Shown here: one piece after another, positions 15,803 to 23,813 of the stretch | Layout of the letters: each line of letters begins with the position of its first letter | Numbering within the stretch: the first letter of the stretch is position 1 | From: a bacterium | Lineage (GTDB): Bacteria > Omnitrophota > Gorgyraeia > Duberdicusellales > 4484-171 | NCBI GenBank assembly: GCA_021796115.1 | Contig: JAJYOP010000010.1 | Coordinates: 1-46,606 of the forward strand | Direction: 5' to 3' | Length of the DNA stretch: 46,606 nt | The notes under the pieces: generated by a model | The model's input: the letters and a program-made list of their open reading frames with translations, nothing else | Database searches by the model: none | Told to the model about the DNA's origin: nothing | Translations under genes and position numbers: made by a program

Positions 15803-16147
15803 ATGAAAGTCAAAATCACAATCCTTATTTTAAGCATAATCTATTGCGCATATCTTTTAGTCATATGGGCAGCCGAGCATTACAAATCCATAACCCTGAA
15901 CCCGCTAAATTCAGAATATTATTATGATAAAGATTTAATGGATAAAGCAATAGAGGTAGAGCCTTCCAAGGCTTTGTATCACATACTTTATGCTTTTGAT
16001 TTGCTTAAACAGAATCAAAACTCTGATGACGCAACCCGCGCGCTTATCCTCACCCAACTTAAAAAAGCCGCAGAGCTAAGGCCCTATAGCAAGAAATACC
16101 GGAAAATTTACAAAACCTATGCGCCGTTTTTAACGATAAAAGAGTAA
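15803..16147 (+). CDS. small membrane-anchored TPR-like hypothetical protein
   Basis: 114 residues. A membrane helix at about 5-24 is followed by a soluble part that reads as one to two degenerate TPR units (MDKAIEVEPSKALYHILYAFDLL and LKKAAELRPYSKKYRKIYKTY, interrupted by a spacer). Short TPR proteins often follow ligase genes in EPS clusters. Probably inner-membrane anchored with the repeats in the periplasm. Specific function unknown. Confidence 0.6.
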   Translation: MKVKITILILSIIYCAYLLVIWAAEHYKSITLNPLNSEYYYDKDLMDKAIEVEPSKALYHILYAFDLLKQNQNSDDATRALILTQLKKAAELRPYSKKYRKIYKTYAPFLTIKE

Positions 16148-16193
16148 AAATAAAAAGCTATTTCAAGGCAAAAAAGACATTTTTCCACGTGCC

Positions 16194-16222
16194 TTGACGC
16201 AAGCCATATAAATATGTTATAT
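16194..16222 (+). promoter_or_regulatory. promoter-like pair before a short hairpin transcript
   Basis: TTGACG, 17 bases, TTATAT. The predicted start lies near 16229, about 15 bases before a terminator hairpin. No gene starts between promoter and terminator. Confidence 0.5.
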
Positions 16223-16228
16223 ATCCTT

Positions 16229-16276
16229 TAATTATCTATTCAGCCGGGTTAGTCAGCAAGAAATACCCGGTTTTTT
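16229..16276 (+). ncRNA. candidate small RNA or attenuator ending in a terminator
   Basis: Promoter (16194-16222) and terminator (16244-16276) leave room only for a transcript of about 48 nt: a short A/T-rich lead, then the hairpin with loop tagtcagcaagaaat. It may be a true small RNA. It may instead be an attenuator whose read-through would reach the HTH gene at 16455. I do not recognise a known RNA family. Confidence 0.35.
16244..16276 (+). terminator. rho-independent terminator
   Basis: ccgggt (16244-16249) pairs perfectly with acccgg (16265-16270), followed at once by six T. It also closes the first block of the polysaccharide locus. Confidence 0.75.
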
Positions 16277-16319
16277 ATTCTGCAACTATATTGTAATAAA
16301 ACACATTAAATTGTAATGA

Positions 16320-16440
16320 GACTGGCTATTTTTCAAACGGGAACTCTGAAAAATAGCCTAGCCCAGCAGGGCACCCTGCTGGGTAGTCGAATTATCCCAG
16401 GCAAAGCTTGGGACGACCGAAGAGAGCGAGTGGGGTAATG
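16320..16440 (+). repeat. multi-hairpin repeat R4, copy B
   Basis: Three hairpins in series: ggctatttttc/gaaaaatagcc (perfect 11 bp), cccagcagg/cctgctggg (perfect 9 bp) and tcccagg/cttggga. After them comes gaccgaagagagcgagtggg, followed by gtaatg. The last word is shared with copy C (40570-40672). It ends 14 bases before the HTH gene and forms its leader. Confidence 0.65.
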
Positions 16441-16454
16441 AAATCGAGGTAAAG

Positions 16455-16637
16455 ATGGAAAGAAAATTATTGCTAACAAAAGAAGCCGCTAAGGTTTTAC
16501 GGGTAAGCGAAGAATATTTACGCTCGCTTATCCGCCAGAAAAAAATCTCTGCCTACAAGGAGGGCCGACGCGGAGGGTATCGCATCACGGTAGAAGAGAT
16601 AAATAAATACATAGAGGAAAGATATAAACAAAGTTAA
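16455..16637 (+). CDS. excisionase-type helix-turn-helix protein
   Basis: 60 residues, one HTH_17/MerR-like domain: LLLTKEAAKVLRVSEEYLRS, LIRQKKISAYKEGRRGGYRI, then a final helix TVEEINKYIEERYK. Such proteins act as excisionases, or as small regulators in mobile elements and defence loci. A gaggt ribosome site precedes the ATG. No integrase is nearby; an IS lies 62 bases downstream. It may be an orphan left by a lost element or a local regulator of the polysaccharide locus. Confidence 0.8.
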   Translation: MERKLLLTKEAAKVLRVSEEYLRSLIRQKKISAYKEGRRGGYRITVEEINKYIEERYKQS

Positions 16638-16690
16638 CTTTCGCAATATTAGATTGGGATACATTATGCATACCTAGATTGTTAAAAGCC

Positions 16691-16699
16691 CAATAAATT
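16691..16699 (+). repeat. target-site duplication, left copy
   Basis: caataaatt, identical to 18014-18022, directly outside the left end of the IS. Confidence 0.9.
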
Positions 16700-18013
16700 C
16701 ACTACTGTCCCATTATAACTCGAACAATGTCAATTGGTTATGATTTTTGCTCTTTTGTTCGACAATGTCAGCTTCTAAAAGTGCTTGTAAAATCGATGTT
16801 TTCTCGAATATTGTAACACTGAAAATCTGTAAAATTGTGTAAAGTGACGGTTTGAGATTTAAGCGTTTTTTGATAATTGCGACTATAATATATACGGATA
16901 CGGCTATCCAAATTTGTGTCTTTACGGCATTTTCGGAAGTGCCGAAAAACGTTTTGATGCGAAGGTGCTGCTTTATCCATCTGAAAAATAACTCTATCTG
17001 CCAGCGGCATCGGTAGAGTTCGGTTATGGTTAATGCGTCTAGAGTAAAGTTGTTGGTTAAAAATGCTAATCGTTTGCCGTCTTTGTCTAGGGAGCGGATA
17101 AACCGCAGTTTCTCGGGGCAGTCTCTTGCTGAATAGTACCCGGCAAGCGTAATCGTCTGATCGCAGCGCAGTCCTGTGATTTTTTCTACCGCTTTTGAAT
17201 ATAAACGGCGATATCTGAAATTTGATTTTGTGCGGGTAATAAAAAATGCTCTTTGTTGATGCAGGGTATAGAGACGTTTGAAATCGAGGTATCCCCTGTC
17301 CATTATATAAAAGGAACCGGCTTCTATTATGAGGTAATCCAGGATATTGATATCGTGTATTTTGCCGCAAGTTATATCGATAAATACAGGGATATTGCCA
17401 TGCAGGTCTAAAAGAGTATGCAGCTTTACTGCTCCTTTGTTCTTTCGAAAATAGGCCCAGGGAAACAACCTTAGGCATAAATCTATTGTCGTTGAGTCTA
17501 ATGCATAAGCAGTTTGTCTTAGCTCTACGCCGAAAGGTTCGTCCTGGTATAATAACCTGGCTTGATGAATTAAGACTTGTGCAAAGTCGGCATAGATACG
17601 CCAGTTGCGGTGATTGTTTGCATGTGATATCGTATTGCGGGATATCTGTCCTCGAAATCCCATATGATAGAGCTTGCTGTGCATAGAGCGAAGGCATGAT
17701 TCGATATCGCGAAGACTCTCTCGATAGGTCAGTTGAGCAAATGCCATGCACAGGAATTGATCCATGCACGAAAAGCTTTTTACTTTGTAATCGCCTTTGT
17801 ATCGTTTGACGCATTTGCGGAATTCGTATAGCGGCATGAATTCTACGATTTGCGAAAAAATAGTTTTTCCATAGTTCATATGACGCTCCTCCTTTGTCTG
17901 GAGCGCCACAATAACATGAAACGAAATTGAAATCGATAAAAATGTTTTTGGTTAATTGCATAATAAAATCAATAGTAATTAGCATTTTATACTAAAACGT
18001 TGGGACAGTGGTG
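16700..18013 (-). mobile_element. complete IS4-family insertion sequence (1314 bp)
   Basis: Terminal inverted repeats cactactgtccca (16700-16712) and tgggacagtggtg (18001-18013) match at 12 of 13 positions. Identical 9-bp duplications flank it. It encodes one intact transposase, so it looks recent and possibly active. It landed in AT-rich sequence between the HTH gene and the first glycosyltransferase of the second block. Confidence 0.93.
16713..17879 (-). CDS. IS4-family DDE transposase with DUF4372-type N-terminus
   Basis: 388 residues from the ATG eight bases after an AAAGGAGG ribosome site; an upstream in-frame ATG would include that site as codons. The N-terminal part (YGKTIFSQIVEFMPLYEF, later QLTYRESLRDIE) matches the DUF4372 domain of one IS4 branch. 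Catalytic residues are visible: Asp in ALDSTTIDL, Asp in YIMDRGYLDF, and Glu in YRCRWQIELFFRWIKQH, the YREK-type signature of IS4. The stop lies just inside the left inverted repeat. The frame is unbroken. Confidence 0.93.
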   Translation of the reverse strand: MNYGKTIFSQIVEFMPLYEFRKCVKRYKGDYKVKSFSCMDQFLCMAFAQLTYRESLRDIESCLRSMHSKLYHMGFRGQISRNTISHANNHRNWRIYADFAQVLIHQARLLYQDEPFGVELRQTAYALDSTTIDLCLRLFPWAYFRKNKGAVKLHTLLDLHGNIPVFIDITCGKIHDINILDYLIIEAGSFYIMDRGYLDFKRLYTLHQQRAFFITRTKSNFRYRRLYSKAVEKITGLRCDQTITLAGYYSARDCPEKLRFIRSLDKDGKRLAFLTNNFTLDALTITELYRCRWQIELFFRWIKQHLRIKTFFGTSENAVKTQIWIAVSVYIIVAIIKKRLNLKPSLYTILQIFSVTIFEKTSILQALLEADIVEQKSKNHNQLTLFEL

Positions 18014-18022
18014 CAATAAATT
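18014..18022 (+). repeat. target-site duplication, right copy
   Basis: caataaatt directly outside the right inverted repeat, matching 16691-16699. Confidence 0.9.
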
Positions 18023-18139
18023 ATATATTTAAATTTCCGTTATAACTACCTGATTGTTTTATAGTATATTCATAATTTCACTTTAATTAATATTTTGTAT
18101 TGTGCTTAGGAGAAATTTTTTAAAAAGACAAAAGACTTT

Positions 18140-19252
18140 ATGATAAGAAAAATTGTTTTTATAAAAATAGGGAATTTTTCAGGTATTAATAATATGCTCG
18201 TAAAGCAATTAAAGAAACATTTTCCGTCTTTTGAGATTAAAATATTAGATGTGCGGGAGTTATTTACATACAAAATTTATCTTATTATTAATTTATTCTT
18301 TATTATTAAGGAATACGGGTTAGAAATTCTTTTAGGCAAAAAAGATATTAGAAATTATTTTTGGAGGACAACTTATATTTTTAAAATAATCAAATTCAAA
18401 ATTTTTAAAAACATTCCTGCTAATCAATATGCGTTTTCAATTCAGACGCAATCTTTATTTGACGCTAGCATAAAAGGATTACCGCATTTTGTATATACCG
18501 ATCATACGCATCTAGAGAATCTTCATTATACATTTTTCGATAAGTCTAAATTATGTTCTAAAGCTTGGATTGAATTAGAAAGTACAATTTATAAAAATGC
18601 AGCAATAAATTTTACGATGAGCAATAATATTTCCAAATCACTTATAAAGCAATACTTTTGTCCTCCTGAAAAAATTGTTTGTATTTATGCAGGGAATAAT
18701 ACCAGTGTCGACAGGGTAGATAATGATTATATTAATAAAAATATTTTATTTGTAGGGATTGATTGGGAGAGAAAAGGAGGGCCAGATTTAGTTGAAGCTT
18801 TTAAAATAGTTTTGCGGTTTTGCCCAGACGCAAAGCTTACAATAGTTGGATGTTCTCCCAAAGTAAATATCAAAAATTGTGAAGTAGTCGGTAAAGTTGG
18901 CTTACAAGAAACAGCTAATTATTATCGTAAAGCATCTGTTTTTTGCCTTCCTACTAAAATAGAGCCTTTCGGTATTGTGTTTATAGAAGCGATGGCATTT
19001 AAGCTTCCGGTAATTGGTACTCGTATTGGTGCCATACCGGATTTTATTTTCGATAGAGAAAATGGCTACCTGATAGAACCCGGAGATATTAAACAATTAG
19101 CAACAGCATTGATTGATTTAATAAGCAATCCAGAAAAATGCCGTGATTTTGGAAAAAAAGGGGCAGAAATTATTAATAGTCGATATTCTTGGGATAAGGT
19201 AGGCATTGCGTTAAAGAAAAACATTGGACCCCTAATAAGTAAAGAATATTAA
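18140..19252 (+). CDS. glycosyltransferase family 4
   Basis: 370 residues. The C-terminal GT-B half is typical of GT4: LFVGIDWERKGGPDLVEAF, a central KLTIVG and KIEPFGIVFIEAMAFKLPVI, which holds the E-x7-E nucleotide-sugar motif, then a GYLIEPGD stretch. The N-terminal acceptor half is divergent and basic. It probably adds a sugar to the lipid-linked repeat unit on the cytoplasmic side. Base composition is clearly more A/T rich than in the first block, which together with the nearby IS suggests later acquisition of this part. No strong ribosome site lies next to the ATG; aggag is about 30 bases upstream. Confidence 0.85.
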   Translation: MIRKIVFIKIGNFSGINNMLVKQLKKHFPSFEIKILDVRELFTYKIYLIINLFFIIKEYGLEILLGKKDIRNYFWRTTYIFKIIKFKIFKNIPANQYAFSIQTQSLFDASIKGLPHFVYTDHTHLENLHYTFFDKSKLCSKAWIELESTIYKNAAINFTMSNNISKSLIKQYFCPPEKIVCIYAGNNTSVDRVDNDYINKNILFVGIDWERKGGPDLVEAFKIVLRFCPDAKLTIVGCSPKVNIKNCEVVGKVGLQETANYYRKASVFCLPTKIEPFGIVFIEAMAFKLPVIGTRIGAIPDFIFDRENGYLIEPGDIKQLATALIDLISNPEKCRDFGKKGAEIINSRYSWDKVGIALKKNIGPLISKEY

Positions 19253-19273
19253 TCAGGAAATAACATTATTTAG

Positions 19274-20188
19274 ATGAAAAAATTAATAGAAATTTTTAAA
19301 AAAAATAAAATAATTTATCAATTTTTCATATACTTAAATTTAAAAAGATTCCAATTAATCGCATACTTTATCCCGGATAGTATCTATGTTAAATGGCAAT
19401 ATAGAATCATTTTAGGTAAAAAATTAAATTTAAAAAATCCAGTAACCTTTACCGAGAAAATACAATGGTTGAAACTTAATTGGAAAGATGAAGTGTTGAC
19501 AGTTTGTGCAGATAAATATAAAGTACGCGACTATGTTAGGAACCGTATAGGAGAAGAAATATTGACTAAATTTTATGGTGTTTATGTTAAGGTTGAAGAT
19601 ATTATTTTAGATGATCTACCCGCATCATTTATTCTGAAGGTTACTCACGGCAGCGGACAGAATATTATTTGCAAAAATAAAAACGATATTGATTGGAATT
19701 ATACATTCAAACTATTAAAAATTTTTATGGCTAATAACCATTATTATTGCGGAAGAGAATTTGCCTACAAAAATATTATTCCGCATATTATTTGTGAAGA
19801 ATATCTTGGTAATGAAAATTCTGTCCCGGTGGATTATAAGTTTTTTTGCTTTAACGGTGAGCCTCGTTTTGTCCAGGTTGATTTTGGACGATTTACCAAA
19901 CATGAAAGGAATTTTTATGACATGAATTGGAAACCATTGCCAGTTAGATGGAGTTGCCCCCATTTTGAAGGGTCAGTCAACAAGCCTCAATGTTTTGAAG
20001 AAATGTGCCAAGTGACAAGGAAATTATCTCAAGGTTTGATTTTTGTAAGGGTAGATCTTTATAGTGTCAATGGTAAAGTATATTTTGGCGAAATGACTTT
20101 TTATCCTACAAGCGGATATCCTAAGCTCGTTCCGTCTAATTATGATTACATATTCGGCTCATATTTACAGTTACCTGATCAAGTATAG
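19274..20188 (+). CDS. TupA-like ATP-grasp protein
   Basis: 304 residues. Family signs of TupA-like ATP-grasp proteins (teichuronopeptide biosynthesis, also common in capsule loci): PVTFTEKIQWLKLNW, ADKYKVRDYV, FILKVTHGSGQNIICKNK, CEEYLG, PVDYKFFCFNGEPRFVQVD, VRVDLYS and FGEMTFYPTSGY. Members are thought to ligate an amino acid or similar group to a sugar of the polymer. A/T rich like the gene before it. Product assignment is firm at family level; the substrate is unknown. Confidence 0.85.
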   Translation: MKKLIEIFKKNKIIYQFFIYLNLKRFQLIAYFIPDSIYVKWQYRIILGKKLNLKNPVTFTEKIQWLKLNWKDEVLTVCADKYKVRDYVRNRIGEEILTKFYGVYVKVEDIILDDLPASFILKVTHGSGQNIICKNKNDIDWNYTFKLLKIFMANNHYYCGREFAYKNIIPHIICEEYLGNENSVPVDYKFFCFNGEPRFVQVDFGRFTKHERNFYDMNWKPLPVRWSCPHFEGSVNKPQCFEEMCQVTRKLSQGLIFVRVDLYSVNGKVYFGEMTFYPTSGYPKLVPSNYDYIFGSYLQLPDQV

Positions 20189-20268
20189 ATATAAAAGAAT
20201 TAGTGATAACAGTATGCAATTACATATTCATAAATTTATGATAAATCAGTTAATATTTAGAGTTATTT

Positions 20269-21570
20269 ATGCGATTAACTTTACTTTTTAAAAAGTTTTT
20301 TGCTAACAATCCTTTCTTAAGAAATATTCTAGTCTTAATGTCCGGCACCGTCATTGCTCAAGTGATAACTGTTATTGTTTCGCCAATCCTAACGCGTTTA
20401 TTTAACCCCGCTGCTTTTGGAGTTTTTGGTATATATATGTCCATAGTTTCAATAGTAACGGCAATTGTTACTATGCGGTATGATCAAGCGTTGATGCTTC
20501 CAAATAATAACAAAAATGCCGCACATCTGTTTTGGGCCGCTATATTTTCTGTTATAGCGGTAAGTGCAATATCACTTATCTTGTGCCTTGCTTTTTTTAA
20601 GCAAATTATTTTACTTCTAAAGATAGAAGAAATAGGTATGTGGATTTTACTTTTTCCATTCTCTATCTTTCTTTCCGGACTTTATTTAACTTTAACCTCC
20701 TGGTTTGCGCGCCAAAAAAAGTTTAAAAAAGATTCTATTTCTCAAATGGTAAGGTCAACTGCAGCAAACAGCGCACAGGTATCTTCCGGAGTGTTTAACG
20801 CCGGGCCAGTTGGGCTAATCGCCGGTAATATTTTAGGGGATTTACTTTCTTCTTTTACATTGATATTCCAGATGAGACACGATGATAAACAAATCCTCAA
20901 GGAAGGGTTACATTATCATTCGATAAAACAGTTAGGGAAGCAGTACTCAGATTTTCCTATCTATAGCAGCACGCAAAATTTCTTAAATGCTATTTCCCAG
21001 AATATTCCGGTTTTACTTTTAGCTAAATTTTTTGGTCCCGTCATTGTTGGATATTATGCGTTGGGTGTGCGTGTTTTGCAATTACCCATGAATTTTATTT
21101 TAACATCGTTACGCCAAGTTTTATTTCAGAGAGCAAGCGAGATTCATAATGCCCAAGGAGATACTTATAATCTTTTTAAAAAAACTACCTTGGGACTTTT
21201 TGGAATTGCAGTTGTGCCAGCTTTAATTATCATTGCTTTTGGTCCATTTTTGTTCGGTCTGATTTTAGGGAAAAATTGGGCGACAGCAGGTGAATATGCC
21301 AGATGGCTAATTATATGGTTAGGTGTAGGTTTTATTAATCCACCGGCTATTCTTTTTGCCCAAATTTACAGGAAACAGAAATTTTTATTTTTTCAAGATT
21401 TAGCTCTACTTTTTTCTCGTGTCAGCACACTTATCATAGGCGGTTTATATTTCGACGCTTTAGGTAGTATTATTATGTATAGCATTATTGGGTTTGTTTT
21501 TAATTCTTTCATTATTTTGTATATGTGGTCTTTTATCCGTACCAGACAGTCAGAGAGGCAACTAAAATGA
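20269..21570 (+). CDS. polysaccharide flippase, Wzx type
   Basis: 433 residues with about twelve hydrophobic helices. It opens with LVLMSGTVIAQVITVIVSPILTRL and PAAFGVFGIYMS, the standard start of the oligosaccharide flippase (PST/MATE-like) family, followed by MRYDQALMLP. It moves undecaprenyl-linked repeat units across the inner membrane. The stop overlaps the start of the polymerase gene by four bases (ATGA), indicating coupled translation. Confidence 0.9.
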   Translation: MRLTLLFKKFFANNPFLRNILVLMSGTVIAQVITVIVSPILTRLFNPAAFGVFGIYMSIVSIVTAIVTMRYDQALMLPNNNKNAAHLFWAAIFSVIAVSAISLILCLAFFKQIILLLKIEEIGMWILLFPFSIFLSGLYLTLTSWFARQKKFKKDSISQMVRSTAANSAQVSSGVFNAGPVGLIAGNILGDLLSSFTLIFQMRHDDKQILKEGLHYHSIKQLGKQYSDFPIYSSTQNFLNAISQNIPVLLLAKFFGPVIVGYYALGVRVLQLPMNFILTSLRQVLFQRASEIHNAQGDTYNLFKKTTLGLFGIAVVPALIIIAFGPFLFGLILGKNWATAGEYARWLIIWLGVGFINPPAILFAQIYRKQKFLFFQDLALLFSRVSTLIIGGLYFDALGSIIMYSIIGFVFNSFIILYMWSFIRTRQSERQLK

Positions 21571-22706
21571 AAAGTTTATCTTTTTTAGAAAAAAGCATTT
21601 TATTCCTATTACTGGTTTCTTCCTTTATATTAAATGCGCTGCCAGGTTTTTCTAGATTATCAATTTGTTTAGCTGCACTGTTTTTATTTTTCATTTTTTT
21701 AAAAGAGCGCAAAGTTTTTTTAATCAAAAATTATCTTTTGCCTTTTATTTTTCTAGCATTCAATATGTTTTCTCTGCTTTGGGGAGGGAATGTTGATTAT
21801 GTTATGCAGGTTTCTTCGGCAGTTATTATCGGATATGCGGTTTTTGTCGGATTGAGATATGATATGCCGACTAGTTTATTACTCTGGACTATGGCTCTTG
21901 CCGCGGCCGTTAATATAGTATTTTCTTATCAAAATATATTATACTTTCAAGGGACTGAAGCTGATAGAATTGCGGGCCTTTCGGGCAATGCCAACGGGTT
22001 GGCAATTCTTTTGTCGTTTATCGCATTCTTCCTCTATTTTTTAGCCAGGAAAAGAAATTTTTTGATAAAGTGCATTGTGTTTTTTCTGCTGTTTTTCGTA
22101 CTCTTTTACACTGGCAGCCGTAAGGGGTTACTGCTTGTCGGGATGATTATGTTGTTTTTTGGGATGGATTATTTGATGTGGCAAAAAGCAAAAATGCGTT
22201 CACAAAGATTTATTATTGTTTTTTTAGTATTAATGTTATTTTTAGGTTTTTGTTTTAAAAAGTTTTACGAAACATCAAAAGACATTGTGGCCGTTCAAAG
22301 AGCAGAAGAATTGTTACGTGGAGAAGATTTGTGGTCAGCCCAGACAAGATATTTGATGATTGATGAAGGCATTAAACTTTGGTTGGCAAAGCCAGTTTTT
22401 GGCTGGGGAGGCGGAGGTTTTGCTAAAAACAGCGGATTTGGCACATATTCACATAATAATTATACAGAAATATTATCAAATTATGGAATCACAGGTTTCT
22501 GTTTATATTACTCTTTTTATGTTTATTTGTTTATGTTTGGATGGAAATTGCGAAGAGAATATCTGCCTAGAATTGGGCTTTTTGTTGTTCTTATGTTTTT
22601 TATTTTAGGGTGGGGTTTTGTTTCCCTGGCCGATAAAGCCTCCTGGATTTTTTTAGGAATATCAGCACATTGCATGTTTCCATATAAGAAGGAGCAACTG
22701 AAGTGA
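21567..22706 (+). CDS. O-antigen polymerase, Wzy type
   Basis: 379 residues from the ATG overlapping the flippase stop; an in-frame ATG 42 bases upstream lies inside the flippase gene. Many membrane helices; Wzy_C-type segments LSGNANGLAIL, FYTGSRKGLLLV, FGWGGGGFA and TYSHNNYTEILSNYGITGF. It probably polymerises the flipped repeat units. It is the second protein of this superfamily in the locus, after the rearranged one at 14231. Confidence 0.87.
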   Translation: MKSLSFLEKSILFLLLVSSFILNALPGFSRLSICLAALFLFFIFLKERKVFLIKNYLLPFIFLAFNMFSLLWGGNVDYVMQVSSAVIIGYAVFVGLRYDMPTSLLLWTMALAAAVNIVFSYQNILYFQGTEADRIAGLSGNANGLAILLSFIAFFLYFLARKRNFLIKCIVFFLLFFVLFYTGSRKGLLLVGMIMLFFGMDYLMWQKAKMRSQRFIIVFLVLMLFLGFCFKKFYETSKDIVAVQRAEELLRGEDLWSAQTRYLMIDEGIKLWLAKPVFGWGGGGFAKNSGFGTYSHNNYTEILSNYGITGFCLYYSFYVYLFMFGWKLRREYLPRIGLFVVLMFFILGWGFVSLADKASWIFLGISAHCMFPYKKEQLK

Positions 22707-23806
22707 AAATAGCCTTATTCATAGCGGATTTTACTCTCGGCGGCGCAGAAAGAGTTTTTAGCGACCTTGCTAGGGGTTTTAGCGAGAGAGGCCATGATGT
22801 CGAGCTTGTCATAGGTAATACCGATAACGCAGTATATTTAGATTTAATTCCCGATAATGTCTGCGTGGTAAATCTAAAAGTTAAGCGGATGAGAAGGAGT
22901 CTCCCAGCACTTATCGGTTATCTTCACAAAAATAAGCCGGATATTGTGCTTGCAACCCGTGCCGATTCCTGTCCTTTTGTTGTTCTGGCAAAAATATTTT
23001 CCAAAGTAAAAACTGCAATAGTTTTAAGAGAGGCCAATACGCTTTCTTCCGACTTAAGCAAGTATCGCGGCGGCAAAAGATTATTATTAAGCCTTTTTAT
23101 AAAAACTTTATATCCGCTGGCAGATATGATTGTAGGGGTGTCAGAGGGGGTTAAGGAGGATTTAAAAAAATTTTTGAAAATAAAAGGCGGTAAACTCTGT
23201 ACAATTTACAGTCCTATTGTTACCGAAGAGTTATTCATCAATGCTTCCAAGCCATGCGACCATCCCTGGTTACAAAACAAAGATATACCAGTTATATTAA
23301 GTGTTGGAAGATTGGCTTTTCAAAAAAGATTTGATTTATTAATTAAAGCATTCGCTATTGTCAGGCAGCAGAGGAATGCGCGTTTATTAATATTGGGGGA
23401 AGGCGAGGAAAGGCTACAATTGGAATCTTTAGCCGCCGATTTAAAATTACGCGAGGATATTAATCTTGCCGGATTTGAACCCAATCCTTTTAAGTATATG
23501 TCGCGGGCAAATCTTTTTGTATTATCCTCGGATTGGGAGGGTTTACCCGGCGCTTTAGTCCAGGCTTTAGCCTGCGGATGTCCGGTTATAAGTACGGATT
23601 GTCCAAGTGGGCCGCGAGAAATATTAAAAAATGGAAGGCTTGGCAGACTTATCCCCATGGGCGATGTTAAAGCAATGGCGGCAGCAATTGAAGAAGCTCT
23701 TAACCAGAAACCTTTACGCGTAAAGAAAGAAGAACTTTGCGAATATGCCGCTGGCAAGTCCATCGACAATTATCTGCGTGTTTTTGAAGCCGTGAAAAAG
23801 AAATGA
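22703..23806 (+). CDS. glycosyltransferase family 4
   Basis: 367 residues with a GTG start overlapping the polymerase stop by four bases and a ggag site ten bases upstream. GT4 signs: LGGAERVFSDLARGFSERGH, VILSVGRLAFQKRFDLLIKA, ARLLILGEGEERLQLE and SDWEGLPGALVQALACGCPV, followed by STDCPSGPREIL. In the E-x7-E motif the second position reads Gln, seen in some active relatives. Acts in the cytoplasm on the lipid-linked glycan. Confidence 0.9.
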   Translation: MKIALFIADFTLGGAERVFSDLARGFSERGHDVELVIGNTDNAVYLDLIPDNVCVVNLKVKRMRRSLPALIGYLHKNKPDIVLATRADSCPFVVLAKIFSKVKTAIVLREANTLSSDLSKYRGGKRLLLSLFIKTLYPLADMIVGVSEGVKEDLKKFLKIKGGKLCTIYSPIVTEELFINASKPCDHPWLQNKDIPVILSVGRLAFQKRFDLLIKAFAIVRQQRNARLLILGEGEERLQLESLAADLKLREDINLAGFEPNPFKYMSRANLFVLSSDWEGLPGALVQALACGCPVISTDCPSGPREILKNGRLGRLIPMGDVKAMAAAIEEALNQKPLRVKKEELCEYAAGKSIDNYLRVFEAVKKK

Positions 23807-23813
23807 CAAGTAT

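Noticed and set aside
16455-16637. Start of a prophage or integrative element
   Set aside because: Only a lone excisionase-like HTH gene is present; no integrase, attachment repeats or phage genes surround it, and the neighbouring IS is self-contained.
16768-17985. Second long frame in the IS, suggesting programmed frameshifting
   Set aside because: The other frame alone encodes a complete IS4 transposase with all catalytic residues and a good ribosome site; the second frame is a shadow rich in Arg, Ser and Gln with no motif.
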